A DNA stretch of 64,000 nt, from assembly GCF_028369055.1 (NCBI RefSeq), contig NZ_JAQNCZ010000003.1:310001-374000 (forward strand), written 5' to 3'. Within the stretch, counting starts at the first letter, position 1; every line of letters begins with the position of its first letter. Under the pieces are notes generated by a model. It worked only from the letters and a program-made list of their open reading frames with translations. It ran no database searches and was not told where the DNA came from. Source of the stretch: Cognatishimia sp. SS12. Its GTDB lineage: Bacteria; Pseudomonadota; Alphaproteobacteria; Rhodobacterales; Rhodobacteraceae. The position numbers and the translations under genes were made by a program. Positions 47,812 to 56,260 of the stretch are shown here, in pieces.

Positions 47812-48192
47812 TTACTTCAGCTCGACTTCTGCGCCAGCTGCTTCCAGCTTCGCTTTGATGTCTTCTGCTTCAGCTTTGTCGACGCCTTCTTTGACGGCTT
47901 TGCCGCCGGCTTCAACCAGCTCTTTTGCTTCTTTCAGGCCCAGGCCGGTGATGCCACGGACTTCTTTGATGACGTTGATTTTCTTGTCGCCTGCGGCTTT
48001 CAGAATTACGTCAAATTCAGTTTTTTCCTCAGCAGCTGCACCAGCGTCGCCGCCTGCTGCGCCTGCAACCATTACGGCGCCGCCAGCAGCTGGCTCGATG
48101 CCGTATTCGTCTTTGAGGATGGTTTTCAGTTCTTGTGCTTCCAGCAGGGTCAGACCCACGATGCTTTCTGCGAGTGCTTTCAGATCAGCCAT
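47812..48192 (-). CDS. rplL: 50S ribosomal protein L7/L12 (bL12)
   Basis: A 126-residue stalk protein: an N-terminal dimerisation helix ([20 protein letters not shown]), an alanine-rich hinge ([20 protein letters not shown]) and the C-terminal domain with [20 protein letters not shown] and KKxLExAGAxVELK-like end. It recruits translation factors. It follows rplJ by about 70 bases. Confidence 0.98.
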   Translation of the reverse strand: MADLKALAESIVGLTLLEAQELKTILKDEYGIEPAAGGAVMVAGAAGGDAGAAAEEKTEFDVILKAAGDKKINVIKEVRGITGLGLKEAKELVEAGGKAVKEGVDKAEAEDIKAKLEAAGAEVELK

Positions 48193-48263
48193 TTTAGACT
48201 CTTTCCGTTATAAGATATGTGTTCCAACGTTCAGCAATTAACCAAACGCGGCTCTCAAGTTGC

Positions 48264-48782
48264 TTACGCAGCTTCTGCCTTTTCCTCGATGGTAGACAGA
48301 ATGCTCGCGATGTTCGAAGCAGGTGCGCCAATTGCGCCAGCGATATTGGAAGCAGGTGCGCCAAGCATACCAGCGATAGTAGCAATAAGCTCTTCGCGGG
48401 AAGGCATCTTGGACACTTCTGTCACGCCAGCACGATCCAGAGCGTTCTCACCCATTGCACCGCCAAGGATGACGTATTTGTCATTTTCCTTGGAGAAGTC
48501 CTCAGCCACTTTGGCCGCGGCCACAGGGTCTTCGGAATAGGTCAGAACGGTCATACCCGACAGGAAGTCGCCGATGCTTGCGCAAGGCTTTCCTTCTAGG
48601 GCGATTTTGGCGAGCCTGTTTTTGGCAACGCGAACGGCAGCGCCTGCATCACGCGCTTTCGCGCGCAGGTTCTGCATGTCAGCAACTGTAAGACCCGCGT
48701 AGTGGGCAACCACTACAACGCCAGAGCTTTCAAAGATTTGGCCGAGTTCGTCGACCAATTTTTCTTTTTGTGCTCTATCCAC
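48264..48782 (-). CDS. rplJ: 50S ribosomal protein L10 (uL10)
   Basis: The start is GTG 48782: TTTGGAG stands eight bases upstream, and the protein then begins [20 protein letters not shown] as in relatives; 172 residues. [20 protein letters not shown] and [11 protein letters not shown] are family motifs; the C-terminal helix binds L7/L12 dimers. With the leader upstream it should control its own operon as in other bacteria. Confidence 0.96.
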   Translation of the reverse strand: MDRAQKEKLVDELGQIFESSGVVVVAHYAGLTVADMQNLRAKARDAGAAVRVAKNRLAKIALEGKPCASIGDFLSGMTVLTYSEDPVAAAKVAEDFSKENDKYVILGGAMGENALDRAGVTEVSKMPSREELIATIAGMLGAPASNIAGAIGAPASNIASILSTIEEKAEAA

Positions 48783-49005
48783 AGTTTTACTCCAAATTTG
48801 GGAGGCATCCGCCCCCCGGCTCATATTTGCTAAGCGAAGCTCAGCGTTCAGGTCCGACTTACGGGGCTGAACCAAAACCACCCGAGGAAAGTCCCCGGTC
48901 AATCTGGTCTTTCCCGTCTCAGGCAAGAAATTAAGAAGGAAACCCTCACTCACCGTCTTGGACGAAATACAAAACAGCGCACGAAGAATCGCACGCTGGC
49001 TTGTA
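48783..49005 (-). promoter_or_regulatory. Probable L10 leader (autoregulatory 5' region of rplJ-rplL)
   Basis: About 220 bases of leader without a gene. The minus-strand stretch GCCTGAGACGGGAAAGACC followed by GGGGACTTTCCTCGGG and CAGCCCCGTAAGTCGG resembles L10 leaders (the L10-L12 binding kink turn with its two purine-rich loops). I judge it by position and general likeness only. Confidence 0.5.
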
Positions 49006-49012
49006 GGACTGT

Positions 49013-49041
49013 CATTTAGTTGGGATTAACCTGCTGCGCAA
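49013..49041 (-). promoter_or_regulatory. Probable promoter of rplJ-rplL-rpoB-rpoC
   Basis: Minus strand: TTGCGC, 17 bases, TAAATG, directly upstream of the L10 leader. Confidence 0.5.
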
Positions 49042-49155
49042 GGGGCAAGCAGGGGCATTTGCCACCTTTTGCCGATTGCTGCGAATTCTGACATGCATCT
49101 TAACACATAATTCTAAGGACGCAAAACCTAGACGTCTGCCTAGGTTCGGGCCAAA

Positions 49156-49190
49156 ACAAAAGGCGCGCACCCTGCAGTGCGCGCCTTCGT
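49156..49190 (-). terminator. Intrinsic terminator behind rplA
   Basis: AAGGCGCGCAC and GTGCGCGCCTT with a six-base loop; TTTTGTTTTGG follows on the minus strand. It separates rplK-rplA from rplJ. Confidence 0.9.
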
Positions 49191-49211
49191 TTGCAAGATC
49201 AGTGGATCTGC

Positions 49212-49910
49212 TTATTCCGCTGTTGCGTTCTCAACGCTGACAGTCACGCCTGGGCCCATGGTGGAGCTCAGTGCGATTTTCTTCACGTAGGCACCTTTTG
49301 CGCCAGCAGGCTTGGCTTTCAGAACTGCGCCCATAAAGGCACGAACGTTCTCAACCAGCTTGCCTTCGTCAAAGGAGGCTTTGCCAACACCAGCGTGTAC
49401 AACACCTGCTTTTTCAGCTTTGAACTGTACTTCGCCGCCTTTGGCCGCTTCGACAGCTGCCTTGACGTCCATGGTTACGGTGCCAACTTTTGGGTTTGGC
49501 ATCAGGTTGCGTGGGCCAAGCACTTTACCCAGACGACCAACGATGGGCATCATGTCAGGGGTTGCGATGCAGCGATCAAAATCGATGGTGCCGCCCTGGA
49601 TGGTTTCCATCAGGTCTTCTGCGCCAACGATGTCTGCGCCGGCCGCTTGGGCCTCTTCTGCTTTTGCACCACGGGCAAAAACTGCAACACGCATGGATTT
49701 GCCGGTGCCGTTTGGCAGACCAACAACGCCGCGCACCATTTGGTCCGCGTGGCGTGGGTCAACACCCAGGCAAACAGCGATTTCTACGGTTTCATCGAAT
49801 TTCGCAGCAGCATTGCCTTTGACCAGAGCAACCGCTTCTTCAACAGAAAGGTTGTCTTTGCCTGCGAATGCTTCGCGCGCGGCGCGGGTACGTTTACCAA
49901 GTTTAGCCAT
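49212..49910 (-). CDS. rplA: 50S ribosomal protein L1 (uL1)
   Basis: A 232-residue protein: [20 protein letters not shown], then [20 protein letters not shown] and [20 protein letters not shown] with [16 protein letters not shown], diagnostic of L1. It forms the mobile stalk at the E site and in E. coli represses rplK-rplA. It starts three bases behind rplK. Confidence 0.98.
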   Translation of the reverse strand: MAKLGKRTRAAREAFAGKDNLSVEEAVALVKGNAAAKFDETVEIAVCLGVDPRHADQMVRGVVGLPNGTGKSMRVAVFARGAKAEEAQAAGADIVGAEDLMETIQGGTIDFDRCIATPDMMPIVGRLGKVLGPRNLMPNPKVGTVTMDVKAAVEAAKGGEVQFKAEKAGVVHAGVGKASFDEGKLVENVRAFMGAVLKAKPAGAKGAYVKKIALSSTMGPGVTVSVENATAE

Positions 49911-49913
49911 GAC

Positions 49914-50366
49914 TTACCCTTTCACCTCGATACCCATGGAGCGTGCGGAGCCCATGATGATCTGCATTGCTGCTTCAACGTCGTTTGCAGACAGGTCTTT
50001 CATTTTCGCTTCCGCGATTTCACGAACCTGCTTGACGGTCACGGTCGCAACGGTTTCGCGGCCTGGGTTCTCAGCACCACGTGGACGGTTACGCTTGCCA
50101 ACTGGCTTCAGGCCAGCGGCTTTTTTCAGGTAGTAAGACGCAGGAGGCGTCTTGATGTCCATGGTGAAGGACTTGTCCTGATAATAGGTGATCACGGTTG
50201 GGCACGGCGCACCGTTTTCCAGATCCTGTGTTTTTGCGTTAAACGCTTTACAGAATTCCATGATGTTGATCCCGCGCTGACCCAGGGCTGGGCCAACTGG
50301 CGGAGATGGGTTCGCTGCACCTGCAGGGATCTGCAGTTTCATAGTACCAGCAAGCTTCTTAGCCAT
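49914..50366 (-). CDS. rplK: 50S ribosomal protein L11 (uL11)
   Basis: A 150-residue protein: [20 protein letters not shown] and [18 protein letters not shown], with the C-terminal rRNA-binding domain ([20 protein letters not shown] and [13 protein letters not shown]). It is part of the GTPase centre and is needed for RelA activation, and the Pro-rich switch in PSPPVG is intact. Confidence 0.98.
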   Translation of the reverse strand: MAKKLAGTMKLQIPAGAANPSPPVGPALGQRGINIMEFCKAFNAKTQDLENGAPCPTVITYYQDKSFTMDIKTPPASYYLKKAAGLKPVGKRNRPRGAENPGRETVATVTVKQVREIAEAKMKDLSANDVEAAMQIIMGSARSMGIEVKG

Positions 50367-50489
50367 CTGCTGTTCCTTTCAACGGGGGCAAAACGCGATT
50401 TGCCCGGTTTATGTTGCGTGGTCCGGCGTGATCATCGCGATGACCGTACCTCCCACGGGAGATTCGCCGCAGAAGCGGCTTAAGCGCGC

Positions 50490-50518
50490 GACCTACACCG
50501 CCCCTACCAAGATTGCAA
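50490..50518 (-). promoter_or_regulatory. Possible promoter of rplK-rplA
   Basis: Minus strand: TTGCAA, 17 bases, TAGGTC; leader of about 120 bases. Confidence 0.45.
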
Positions 50519-50545
50519 GCGCAGGAAGCGTCACGCATGATATTC

Positions 50546-51457
50546 TTAATCGACCGCTGGCACCGCGCCGATCGCGCGCAACATATCCGGCAGCGGCGGC
50601 GTTTTGGCGCGCGGCCCTTTCGCCGCAGCGCGGTTGCCCAACTGGATGCGCACACCGGCGTTTAGGATGCGGTCATTGACGATCTCGGTGAACCCGCTGC
50701 TGCTTTGCTCGCGCGCTTCGATCCATTGAAAACCGCCATAAACCGTCATCGCATAACTGGTGCTGTCCCGCAGCAGATGTTCAATCTCAATGCTGGCGGT
50801 CCAGACGTCCACAGGATCTGGCCCGCTGCCCGAATCTGTGTCCTGTTCGCCCGCCAGTTTTGTCACCGACGCGCCAACCGAAGTTGCCCCACCGTTGAAA
50901 TAATATGCCCCGGACAGGCCTACCATTACTGCGTTGTCGATCACTTCAGGGTCTTCGGCCCAGGTATCAAGGCTGCCAAGCGTGCCGGACAGAGACCAAT
51001 TCTCGCCATACCAAGCCGCCTGCACGCCAAAGCTCGCAAAGCCAGCGTCCTGATCATCGTCCCACGGATTGGCGTTGACCTGCCCCAGCGACGCAAACCC
51101 ACCAAGATAATAGGCCCCGAGCATCTGACCGCCTTGCACCGCAAGCTCGCTGCCGTTGCGGTAGGAGTCGCCTGACGGAATCCAACCAAACAACTCGGTT
51201 TCCGCAAAGCTGTGATCATAGCGCAAACGCCCCTGCAGAATGACGCCATTGTCAAAACGGGTGTTGGCCAGCGCCGAGATGCCGCCAAGTTCAAATTCTT
51301 CGATTTCGCGCAAAGGCGAACCCGAACTATTAAGACCATTGCCGCCGCGCCAATCATAGGCTGCTGACAAATCCAGCTCATAATAAGTCTGGTCTGCCGC
51401 AGCGGGCAGTGCTGCCAAACCAACCAAACCGATCAGCGTTGTTGCAAAAATTCTCAT
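50546..51457 (-). CDS. Outer-membrane beta-barrel-like protein of unknown function
   Basis: ATG 51457 is chosen because GAGGG lies seven bases upstream; 303 residues. A signal peptide (MRIFATTLIGLVGLAALPAA, cleavage after residue 22) is followed by alternating polar and hydrophobic strands rich in Tyr, Trp and Gly (YYELDLSAAYDWRGGNG, GVILQGRLRYDHSF, GVQAAWYGENWSLSGTLGSL, YAMTVYGGFQWIEA). This is typical of small porin-like barrels, but no named family is recognised. The end RILNAGVRIQLG looks like a closing strand, followed by an extra 25-residue tail. It lies between nusG and rplK, which are neighbours in most bacteria. Confidence 0.6.
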   Translation of the reverse strand: MRIFATTLIGLVGLAALPAAADQTYYELDLSAAYDWRGGNGLNSSGSPLREIEEFELGGISALANTRFDNGVILQGRLRYDHSFAETELFGWIPSGDSYRNGSELAVQGGQMLGAYYLGGFASLGQVNANPWDDDQDAGFASFGVQAAWYGENWSLSGTLGSLDTWAEDPEVIDNAVMVGLSGAYYFNGGATSVGASVTKLAGEQDTDSGSGPDPVDVWTASIEIEHLLRDSTSYAMTVYGGFQWIEAREQSSSGFTEIVNDRILNAGVRIQLGNRAAAKGPRAKTPPLPDMLRAIGAVPAVD

Positions 51458-51536
51458 AACCATTCCCTCAAACGCCGAGAAGCGTTGTCATTTTTTCGCT
51501 CTTTTAGGGAGGTCACACAGCTTGCGAAAGTCGCGG

Positions 51537-51564
51537 ACACAAAAAAGCCGCCCGAAGGCGGCTT
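51537..51564 (-). terminator. Intrinsic terminator behind nusG
   Basis: AAGCCGCC, CGAA, GGCGGCTT; TTTTTTGTG follows on the minus strand. It ends secE-nusG before the barrel protein gene. Confidence 0.9.
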
Positions 51565-51588
51565 AAGATAATCGGTGTACCCATCAGG

Positions 51589-52122
51589 TCACGCTTGCTT
51601 GGACACCTGAGTGAATTCCAGTTCGACCGGCGTTTCGCGGCCAAAGATCGACACAGTCACTTTCAGACGCTGGTTATCGTCATCCACGTCCTCAACCATC
51701 CCGTCAAAGCCTTCAAACGGACCGTCGTTGACTTGAACCTTTTCACCAACTTCAAACGAAATCAGCGTACGCGGTGCCTCTTCGCCTTCAGCGACACGAC
51801 CCAGGATGGCCTGCACTTCGGCATCACGCATCGGCATCGGGCGGCCCTGCGGACCCAAGAAGCCCGTCACGCGGTTGATGGAGCTGATAAGGTGATAGCC
51901 CTGATCGCTCATCTCCATGCGCACGAGAACATACCCCGGCATAAAGCGGCGTTCGGTCGCGACCTTTTTGCCGCGGCGCACTTCGATTACTTCTTCGGTT
52001 GGGACCAGCACCTCTTCGATCTGATCCTCAAGGCCAGATTCGATCGCCGATTGGCGAATCTGCTCAGCGATCTTCTTCTCAAAATTTGAGAGGACGCTTA
52101 CAGAGTACCAACGCTTTGCCAT
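51589..52122 (-). CDS. nusG: Transcription termination/antitermination protein NusG
   Basis: A 177-residue protein with the NGN domain ([40 protein letters not shown]) and a C-terminal KOW domain ([20 protein letters not shown], then EFTQVSK). It links RNA polymerase to Rho or, through S10, to the ribosome. It lies about 180 bases behind secE; a small stem, TTCGGC with GCCGAA, stands just before its start (52143-52159). Confidence 0.97.
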   Translation of the reverse strand: MAKRWYSVSVLSNFEKKIAEQIRQSAIESGLEDQIEEVLVPTEEVIEVRRGKKVATERRFMPGYVLVRMEMSDQGYHLISSINRVTGFLGPQGRPMPMRDAEVQAILGRVAEGEEAPRTLISFEVGEKVQVNDGPFEGFDGMVEDVDDDNQRLKVTVSIFGRETPVELEFTQVSKQA

Positions 52123-52300
52123 ATGCCGTTCTTTCCCGTCCGTTCGGCTTCGTGCCGAAAATTATTTGACCTCAAGGGCTTAATGCCCGCTTTCCCAATA
52201 AAATCGGCGCGCAACTCGAATCGCAGCGCGCCATGTCAGAAAGTAGCCCGTCACCTACCGGGGAAGCGACGCAAATTCAAGGGCTTTGTCCGAAGACAAA

Positions 52301-52498
52301 TCAGCCAAACATGTTGAGAACAATCTCAAGCCCGGTGCGGATGCCCAGATCCACTGTCGCAAAGAAAACAGCGGTCAGCGCCGCCATAATGAAAACCATG
52401 ACGGTCGTCAAAACCACTTCGCGGCGGGTGGGCCAAACAACTTTGGACACCTCTGCGCGGGTCTGCTGAATGAACTGGGCTGGGTTCGTACGGGCCAT
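52301..52498 (-). CDS. secE: Preprotein translocase subunit SecE (short form)
   Basis: A 65-residue protein with the single essential SecE membrane helix: NPAQFIQQTRAEVSKVVWPT, RREVVLTTVMVFIMAALTAV, then the tail. This short form is normal outside the enterobacteria. It sits before nusG in the usual order. Confidence 0.96.
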   Translation of the reverse strand: MARTNPAQFIQQTRAEVSKVVWPTRREVVLTTVMVFIMAALTAVFFATVDLGIRTGLEIVLNMFG

Positions 52499-52528
52499 GA
52501 TGCATCTTCTTTTTCTGAATCGACTGCT

Positions 52529-52557
52529 GACATACGCCGCGCGCCGGGAAAATTCAA
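52529..52557 (-). promoter_or_regulatory. Probable promoter of secE-nusG
   Basis: Minus strand: TTGAAT, 17 bases, TATGTC; leader of about 25 bases to secE. Confidence 0.55.
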
Positions 52558-52597
52558 GGCCCGCAGTCTTGATGCGCGCCCGCGTGATCTCTTTATT

Positions 52598-53263
52598 TTA
52601 TTTGCCCGGCACCGGGGCCGCCGCCGCCAAACCCGCAAGATCCGCGCCGCAAATCTCTGCCTCATGCGCGGTGATATGCGCGATCGGCCAATCCCACCAG
52701 GCAATGCGCTGCATCTCTGCTGCGTCTTCTTCTGACAGCCGCGCCCGGATCAGCCGCGCCGGGTTGCCGCCCACAATGGTATAGGGGGCAACATCGCTGG
52801 CCACGACCGCGCCTGCCGCAATAATGGCCCCGTCCCCGATGGTGACGCCGGGCATGATTTTGGCCCCGGCCCCAATCCAGACATCGTTTCCAACGCGCGT
52901 GTCTGCCCCCGGCGCAGGCCGGCTTGCGCGCCCCTCCCAGCCGCCACCAAACACAAGGAATGGAAAACTCGACAATCCGTCATAGCGATGATTGGCCGAG
53001 GCCGTGATGAACTGCGCCCCCGCAGCCAACTGACAGAACTTGCCGATGATCAAACGCTCTGGCGCGAAATCCCAAAGATAGGGCGCAAGCCGCTCTGCGA
53101 TATCGCCGGGCTCCAGCAACGGCGTATGATCGGACATATAAGTATAGTCGCCAACCTCGATGCGCGGGTGCGTCAGCGCAGCTTTCAGAAACACAGTGCC
53201 TTTATGCACGGTGCCATCTTGCAGCTTGATCGGATGTACAGTGGTTGGGTCCGGAAAAGGCAT
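52598..53263 (-). CDS. CatB-related O-acetyltransferase (hexapeptide repeat, Vat/XAT type)
   Basis: A 221-residue left-handed beta-helix enzyme. The hexapeptide coils are seen in [18 protein letters not shown] and [20 protein letters not shown] with [34 protein letters not shown] holds the catalytic-type His and the loop of xenobiotic acetyltransferases. Some relatives inactivate chloramphenicol or streptogramins, but most environmental members have unknown acceptors, so resistance should not be assumed. It lies between tRNA-Trp and secE, reading the same way, and ends just upstream of the secE promoter. Confidence 0.85.
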   Translation of the reverse strand: MPFPDPTTVHPIKLQDGTVHKGTVFLKAALTHPRIEVGDYTYMSDHTPLLEPGDIAERLAPYLWDFAPERLIIGKFCQLAAGAQFITASANHRYDGLSSFPFLVFGGGWEGRASRPAPGADTRVGNDVWIGAGAKIMPGVTIGDGAIIAAGAVVASDVAPYTIVGGNPARLIRARLSEEDAAEMQRIAWWDWPIAHITAHEAEICGADLAGLAAAAPVPGK

Positions 53264-53335
53264 GAAACGCTCCTGTCTGAAAATACGTCGAAAATCAGTG
53301 CAGCGCTATAGTCACGTTCCCAACTCCAGAAGGAA

Positions 53336-53411
53336 TGGCAGGGGCAGCAGGGTTCGAACCCGCGACCTACGGTTTTGGAGACCGTCGCTCTACCAGCTGA
53401 GCTATACCCCT
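53336..53411 (-). tRNA. trnW: tRNA-Trp (anticodon CCA)
   Basis: A 76-base cloverleaf on the minus strand: acceptor stem AGGGGTA with TGCCCCT, D arm GCTC-AGCTGGTA-GAGC, anticodon stem ACGGT/ACCGT with loop CTCCAAA (anticodon CCA), T arm with GGTTCGAACC, discriminator G, and an encoded CCA end. tRNA-Trp just before secE-nusG is a conserved order. Confidence 0.97.
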
Positions 53412-53423
53412 AAGGTGTGGATC

Positions 53424-53452
53424 GAATTACGAGAGACTCGCCGCAACTTCAA
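53424..53452 (-). promoter_or_regulatory. Probable promoter of tRNA-Trp
   Basis: Minus strand: TTGAAG, 17 bases, TAATTC, placing the transcript start a few bases before the mature 5' end. Confidence 0.5.
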
Positions 53453-53775
53453 GCCAAAAAACGACTCTACCTCAGAAATCAGTTCACAGAATGCTCACGA
53501 AAAATCGCCGCCACTGACAGATCGCGCGCGGGTCTGTGAAAAGGTTGAAACATATTCAGGAAAAAAGCCCTGCACGTTTTTGTGACAGCAGGATGAAATC
53601 AGGAAATTCTCACGCTTCGCTCGCGCGCTGCTAACACCGGATCAGGCCGCAGGAGAGGCCATTGGCCAGTGTTTATTGATGTGCACGGTTGCTCTGCAAT
53701 TTCGCACAGCCCCCTGTTTTCGCGCGGCTCATTTCAACGCAGAAAAGCGTGATTTTGCGTGTGCGTTTTCGTGAA

Positions 53776-53804
53776 TTCAAACTCGGCCGCCGCCTTCCTA
53801 GTTT
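53776..53804 (+). promoter_or_regulatory. Possible promoter of the tandem small-protein genes
   Basis: Plus strand: TTCAAA, 17 bases, TAGTTT, about 80 bases before the first ATG. The 477-base gap between tRNA-Trp and this cluster shows nothing else that I can name. Confidence 0.4.
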
Positions 53805-53888
53805 GTTTGGTGTCAGCACGACAGCTGGCGCAAACAACAAAACGCCCACCCCATCACCGGGCATGACACTAAAGAAAGGAACACTGAC

Positions 53889-54119
53889 ATGAAACGCATT
53901 CTGACACTCTCCGCCGCAGCCCTGATCGCCGTATCCGGTGCCGCATCTGCCATGACCGCAGGCAATGCAACTGTACAAAAATTTGCCCCAGAAGCTGACC
54001 TCTCCGGCTACTCGAACGCCGCTGTTGCCCACATCCTGAGCATCATCAACGACGATGGCGACGACAGCTTTGTGCAGACCCAAGCGCAAGTTCGCTCCGC
54101 GCTGAAGCACCTGCAATAA
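53889..54119 (+). CDS. Small secreted protein, tandem copy 1
   Basis: A 76-residue protein with a signal peptide (MKRILTLSAAALIAVSGAAS, cleavage after ASA, residue 22) and a mature part of about 54 residues: AGNATVQKFAPEADLSGYSN, then AAVAHILSIINDDGDDSFVQ and TQAQVRSALKHLQ. AAAGGA precedes the ATG. The mature chain lacks cysteines, ends in a helix, and holds an acidic NDDGDD centre that could bind a metal. No known family is recognised. It is the first of three near-identical units with a period of 272 bases. It differs from the others at residue 43 (Asn for Asp). Confidence 0.8.
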   Translation: MKRILTLSAAALIAVSGAASAMTAGNATVQKFAPEADLSGYSNAAVAHILSIINDDGDDSFVQTQAQVRSALKHLQ

Positions 54120-54160
54120 CCCACCCTTACCCCACGACACCCCCAAAAAGGACCACTGAC

Positions 54161-54391
54161 ATGAAACGTATTCTGACACTCTCCGCAGCCGCCCTGATCG
54201 CCGTATCCGGTGCCGCATCCGCGATGACCGCAGGCAATGCAACTGTACAAAAATTCGCCCCAGAGGCTGATCTTTCCGGCTACTCGGACGCTGCTGTTGC
54301 CCACATCCTGAGCATCATCAACGACGATGGCGATGACAGCTTTCTGCAGACACAGGCGCAAGTCCGCTCCGCACTGAAGCACCTGCAATAA
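54161..54391 (+). CDS. Small secreted protein, tandem copy 2
   Basis: A 76-residue paralogue of the gene at 53889, same signal peptide and same mature chain except Asp at residue 43 and Leu for Val at residue 62 (DDSFLQ). AAAAAGGA lies before the ATG. The 41-base spacer to copy 1 (CCACGACAC core and the ribosome site) is shared with the next spacer, so each unit brings its own translation signals on what is probably one transcript. Confidence 0.8.
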   Translation: MKRILTLSAAALIAVSGAASAMTAGNATVQKFAPEADLSGYSDAAVAHILSIINDDGDDSFLQTQAQVRSALKHLQ

Positions 54392-54432
54392 CGCCCCTTA
54401 CCCCACGACACTCCCAAGAAAGGACCACTGAA

Positions 54433-54663
54433 ATGAAACGTATTCTGACACTCTCCGCCGCAGCCCTGATCGCCGTATCCGGTGCCGCATCCGCCATGAC
54501 CGCAGGCAACGCAACTGTGCAAAAATTTGCCCCGGAGGCTGATCTTTCCGGCTACTCGGACGCTGCTGTTGCCCACATCCTGAGCATCATCAACGACGAT
54601 GGCGACGACAGCTTTGTTCAGACCCAAGCACAAGTGCGCTCCGCGCTGAAGCACCTGCAATAA
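54433..54663 (+). CDS. Small secreted protein, tandem copy 3
   Basis: A 76-residue paralogue, identical to copy 2 except Val at residue 62 as in copy 1. AAGAAAGGA precedes the ATG. Base changes between the units are mostly silent, which speaks for selection on the protein and against a sequencing artefact. Two stems follow the stop, the second one a good terminator. Confidence 0.8.
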   Translation: MKRILTLSAAALIAVSGAASAMTAGNATVQKFAPEADLSGYSDAAVAHILSIINDDGDDSFVQTQAQVRSALKHLQ

Positions 54664-54675
54664 TGCGCAGCATCT

Positions 54676-54710
54676 GATCCGCGCTGCTTTCCTCCCAATC
54701 AGCGCGGATC
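54676..54710 (+). other. Long stem behind the tandem genes
   Basis: GATCCGCGCTG (54676-54686) and CAGCGCGGATC (54700-54710), a perfect 11-base-pair stem with a 13-base pyrimidine-rich loop, directly after copy 3. No T-tract. It may stabilise the message or be a separate processed RNA element. Confidence 0.5.
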
Positions 54711-54720
54711 AAAGCGAAAC

Positions 54721-54745
54721 AGGCGGCCCGCAAGGGCCGCCTTTC
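54721..54745 (+). terminator. Terminator of the tandem small-protein genes
   Basis: AGGCGGCCC, GCAA, GGGCCGCCT, then TTTC on the plus strand. It stands between the third copy and the converging tuf terminator. Confidence 0.75.
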
Positions 54746-54795
54746 ATGTGTTTGAGCTCTGGCATTTCGACCGCCCAGCCGGAGCGCCCCCAACG

Positions 54796-54823
54796 AAAAA
54801 GGCCGCCCCGTGGGACGGCCTTT
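54796..54823 (-). terminator. Terminator behind tuf copy 2
   Basis: Same stem and T-tract as behind copy 1 (arms AAAGGCCG and CGGCCTTT). Confidence 0.8.
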
Positions 54824-54929
54824 CTAATTTCTGTCGCTGATGGCTTTCGGGAGCTTTTGCTCAGCTGAGCTGCTCAAAAGCCCCTACCGCCTGATCGTGT
54901 TTGAGCCCTTGCGGGCTCAAGCCACAATC

Positions 54930-56105
54930 TTACTCAACAATCTTAGATACAACACCGGACCCAACGGTGCGGCCACCTTCGCGGATCGCGAAGCGCAGGC
55001 CTTGCTCCATCGCGATAGGCGCGATCAGCTCAACGTCGAATTTCAGGTTGTCGCCTGGCATCACCATCTCGGTGCCCGCTGGCAGGTTCACTGTGCCGGT
55101 CACGTCTGTGGTCCGGAAGTAGAACTGTGGACGGTAGTTCGCAAAGAACGGGGTGTGACGACCGCCTTCTTCCTTGGTCAGGATGTAGGCTTCCGCTTCG
55201 AACTTGGTGTGTGGGTTCACGGAACCTGGCTTACACAGAACCTGACCACGCTCAACGCCTTCACGGTCAACGCCGCGCAGCAGCGCGCCAATGTTGTCGC
55301 CCGCTTCACCGCGATCCAGCAGTTTGCGGAACATTTCAACACCAGTACAGGTGGTTTTCTGAGTGTCTTTGATGCCGACGATTTCAATTTCGTCGCCCAC
55401 GTTGATCACGCCACGCTCAACACGGCCGGTCACAACAGTACCGCGGCCAGAGATCGAGAACACGTCTTCGATTGGCATCAGGAACGGCTCGTCAACCGCG
55501 CGTGGTGGCTGTGGGATATACTCGTCAACCGCTGCCATCAGCTCAGAGATTTTCTCTTTGCCGATGTTGTCGTCGCGATCTTCCAGCGCCGCCAGAGCGG
55601 AGCCAGCAATCACAGGGATGTCGTCGCCTGGGTATTCATACTCAGACAGCAGCTCGCGGATTTCCATTTCAACCAGCTCGAGCAGCTCTTCGTCGTCAAC
55701 CTGGTCAACTTTGTTCATGAAAACAACCATCGCAGGGATGCCAACCTGGCGGCCCAGCAGGATGTGCTCACGTGTCTGTGGCATTGGGCCGTCAGCTGCG
55801 TTCACAACCAGGATCGCGCCGTCCATCTGCGCCGCACCGGTGATCATGTTTTTCACGTAGTCCGCGTGACCTGGGCAGTCAACGTGCGCGTAGTGACGTG
55901 CGTCGGTTTCATATTCAACGTGCGCGGTGGAGATGGTGATGCCGCGCGCTTTTTCTTCGGGCGCACCGTCGATCTCGTCATACGCTTTGAAGTCACCAAA
56001 TTGCTTGGTGATCGCTGCGGTCAGCGTGGTTTTACCGTGGTCAACGTGGCCGATTGTGCCGATGTTGCAGTGCGGTTTGGAACGTTCAAACTTTTCCTTA
56101 GCCAT
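54930..56105 (-). CDS. tufB: Elongation factor Tu, copy 2
   Basis: A 391-residue EF-Tu, identical to copy 1 apart from Val for Thr at the second-last residue (VVSKIVE). All GTPase motifs are intact. It stands alone with its own promoter, upstream of tRNA-Trp in the reading direction, which is the classical tufB-trpT-secE-nusG position, although four accessory genes now lie between. Confidence 0.98.
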   Translation of the reverse strand: MAKEKFERSKPHCNIGTIGHVDHGKTTLTAAITKQFGDFKAYDEIDGAPEEKARGITISTAHVEYETDARHYAHVDCPGHADYVKNMITGAAQMDGAILVVNAADGPMPQTREHILLGRQVGIPAMVVFMNKVDQVDDEELLELVEMEIRELLSEYEYPGDDIPVIAGSALAALEDRDDNIGKEKISELMAAVDEYIPQPPRAVDEPFLMPIEDVFSISGRGTVVTGRVERGVINVGDEIEIVGIKDTQKTTCTGVEMFRKLLDRGEAGDNIGALLRGVDREGVERGQVLCKPGSVNPHTKFEAEAYILTKEEGGRHTPFFANYRPQFYFRTTDVTGTVNLPAGTEMVMPGDNLKFDVELIAPIAMEQGLRFAIREGGRTVGSGVVSKIVE

Positions 56106-56165
56106 CTTCAGGCGCCTTTTATGTTAGGGGGGCCTCGGGTCGGCCCAAATTAATCTTCCGGGCGC

Positions 56166-56194
56166 GACATATTGGGTTGCAGCGCAAAAATCAA
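56166..56194 (-). promoter_or_regulatory. Probable promoter of tuf copy 2
   Basis: Minus strand: TTGATT, 17 bases, TATGTC; leader of about 55 bases. Confidence 0.55.
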
Positions 56195-56260
56195 GCCACA
56201 GTTTTGCCTTCGCGCGCGCAATTCAGCGCAGGGCGCAAAACCCCGCGCTTTATAGGAAAT

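Larger units (their letters stand above)
54768..56105. repeat. Long direct repeat A2: second tuf gene plus 3' flank
   Basis: Partner of the repeat at 32453-33791. The 3' flank with its three stems is kept, including a loop change (TTAC to TTGC) that leaves the stem intact. Confidence 0.9.

Noticed and set aside
52598..53263. Calling the acetyltransferase a chloramphenicol or streptogramin resistance gene
   Set aside because: The fold and the His loop fit the wider family, but the sequence does not by itself point to a drug substrate and no resistance context is present.
53889..54663. A CRISPR-like or simple tandem repeat in the region of the three repeats
   Set aside because: The 272-base units are whole genes with silent variation, not short repeats with unique spacers.
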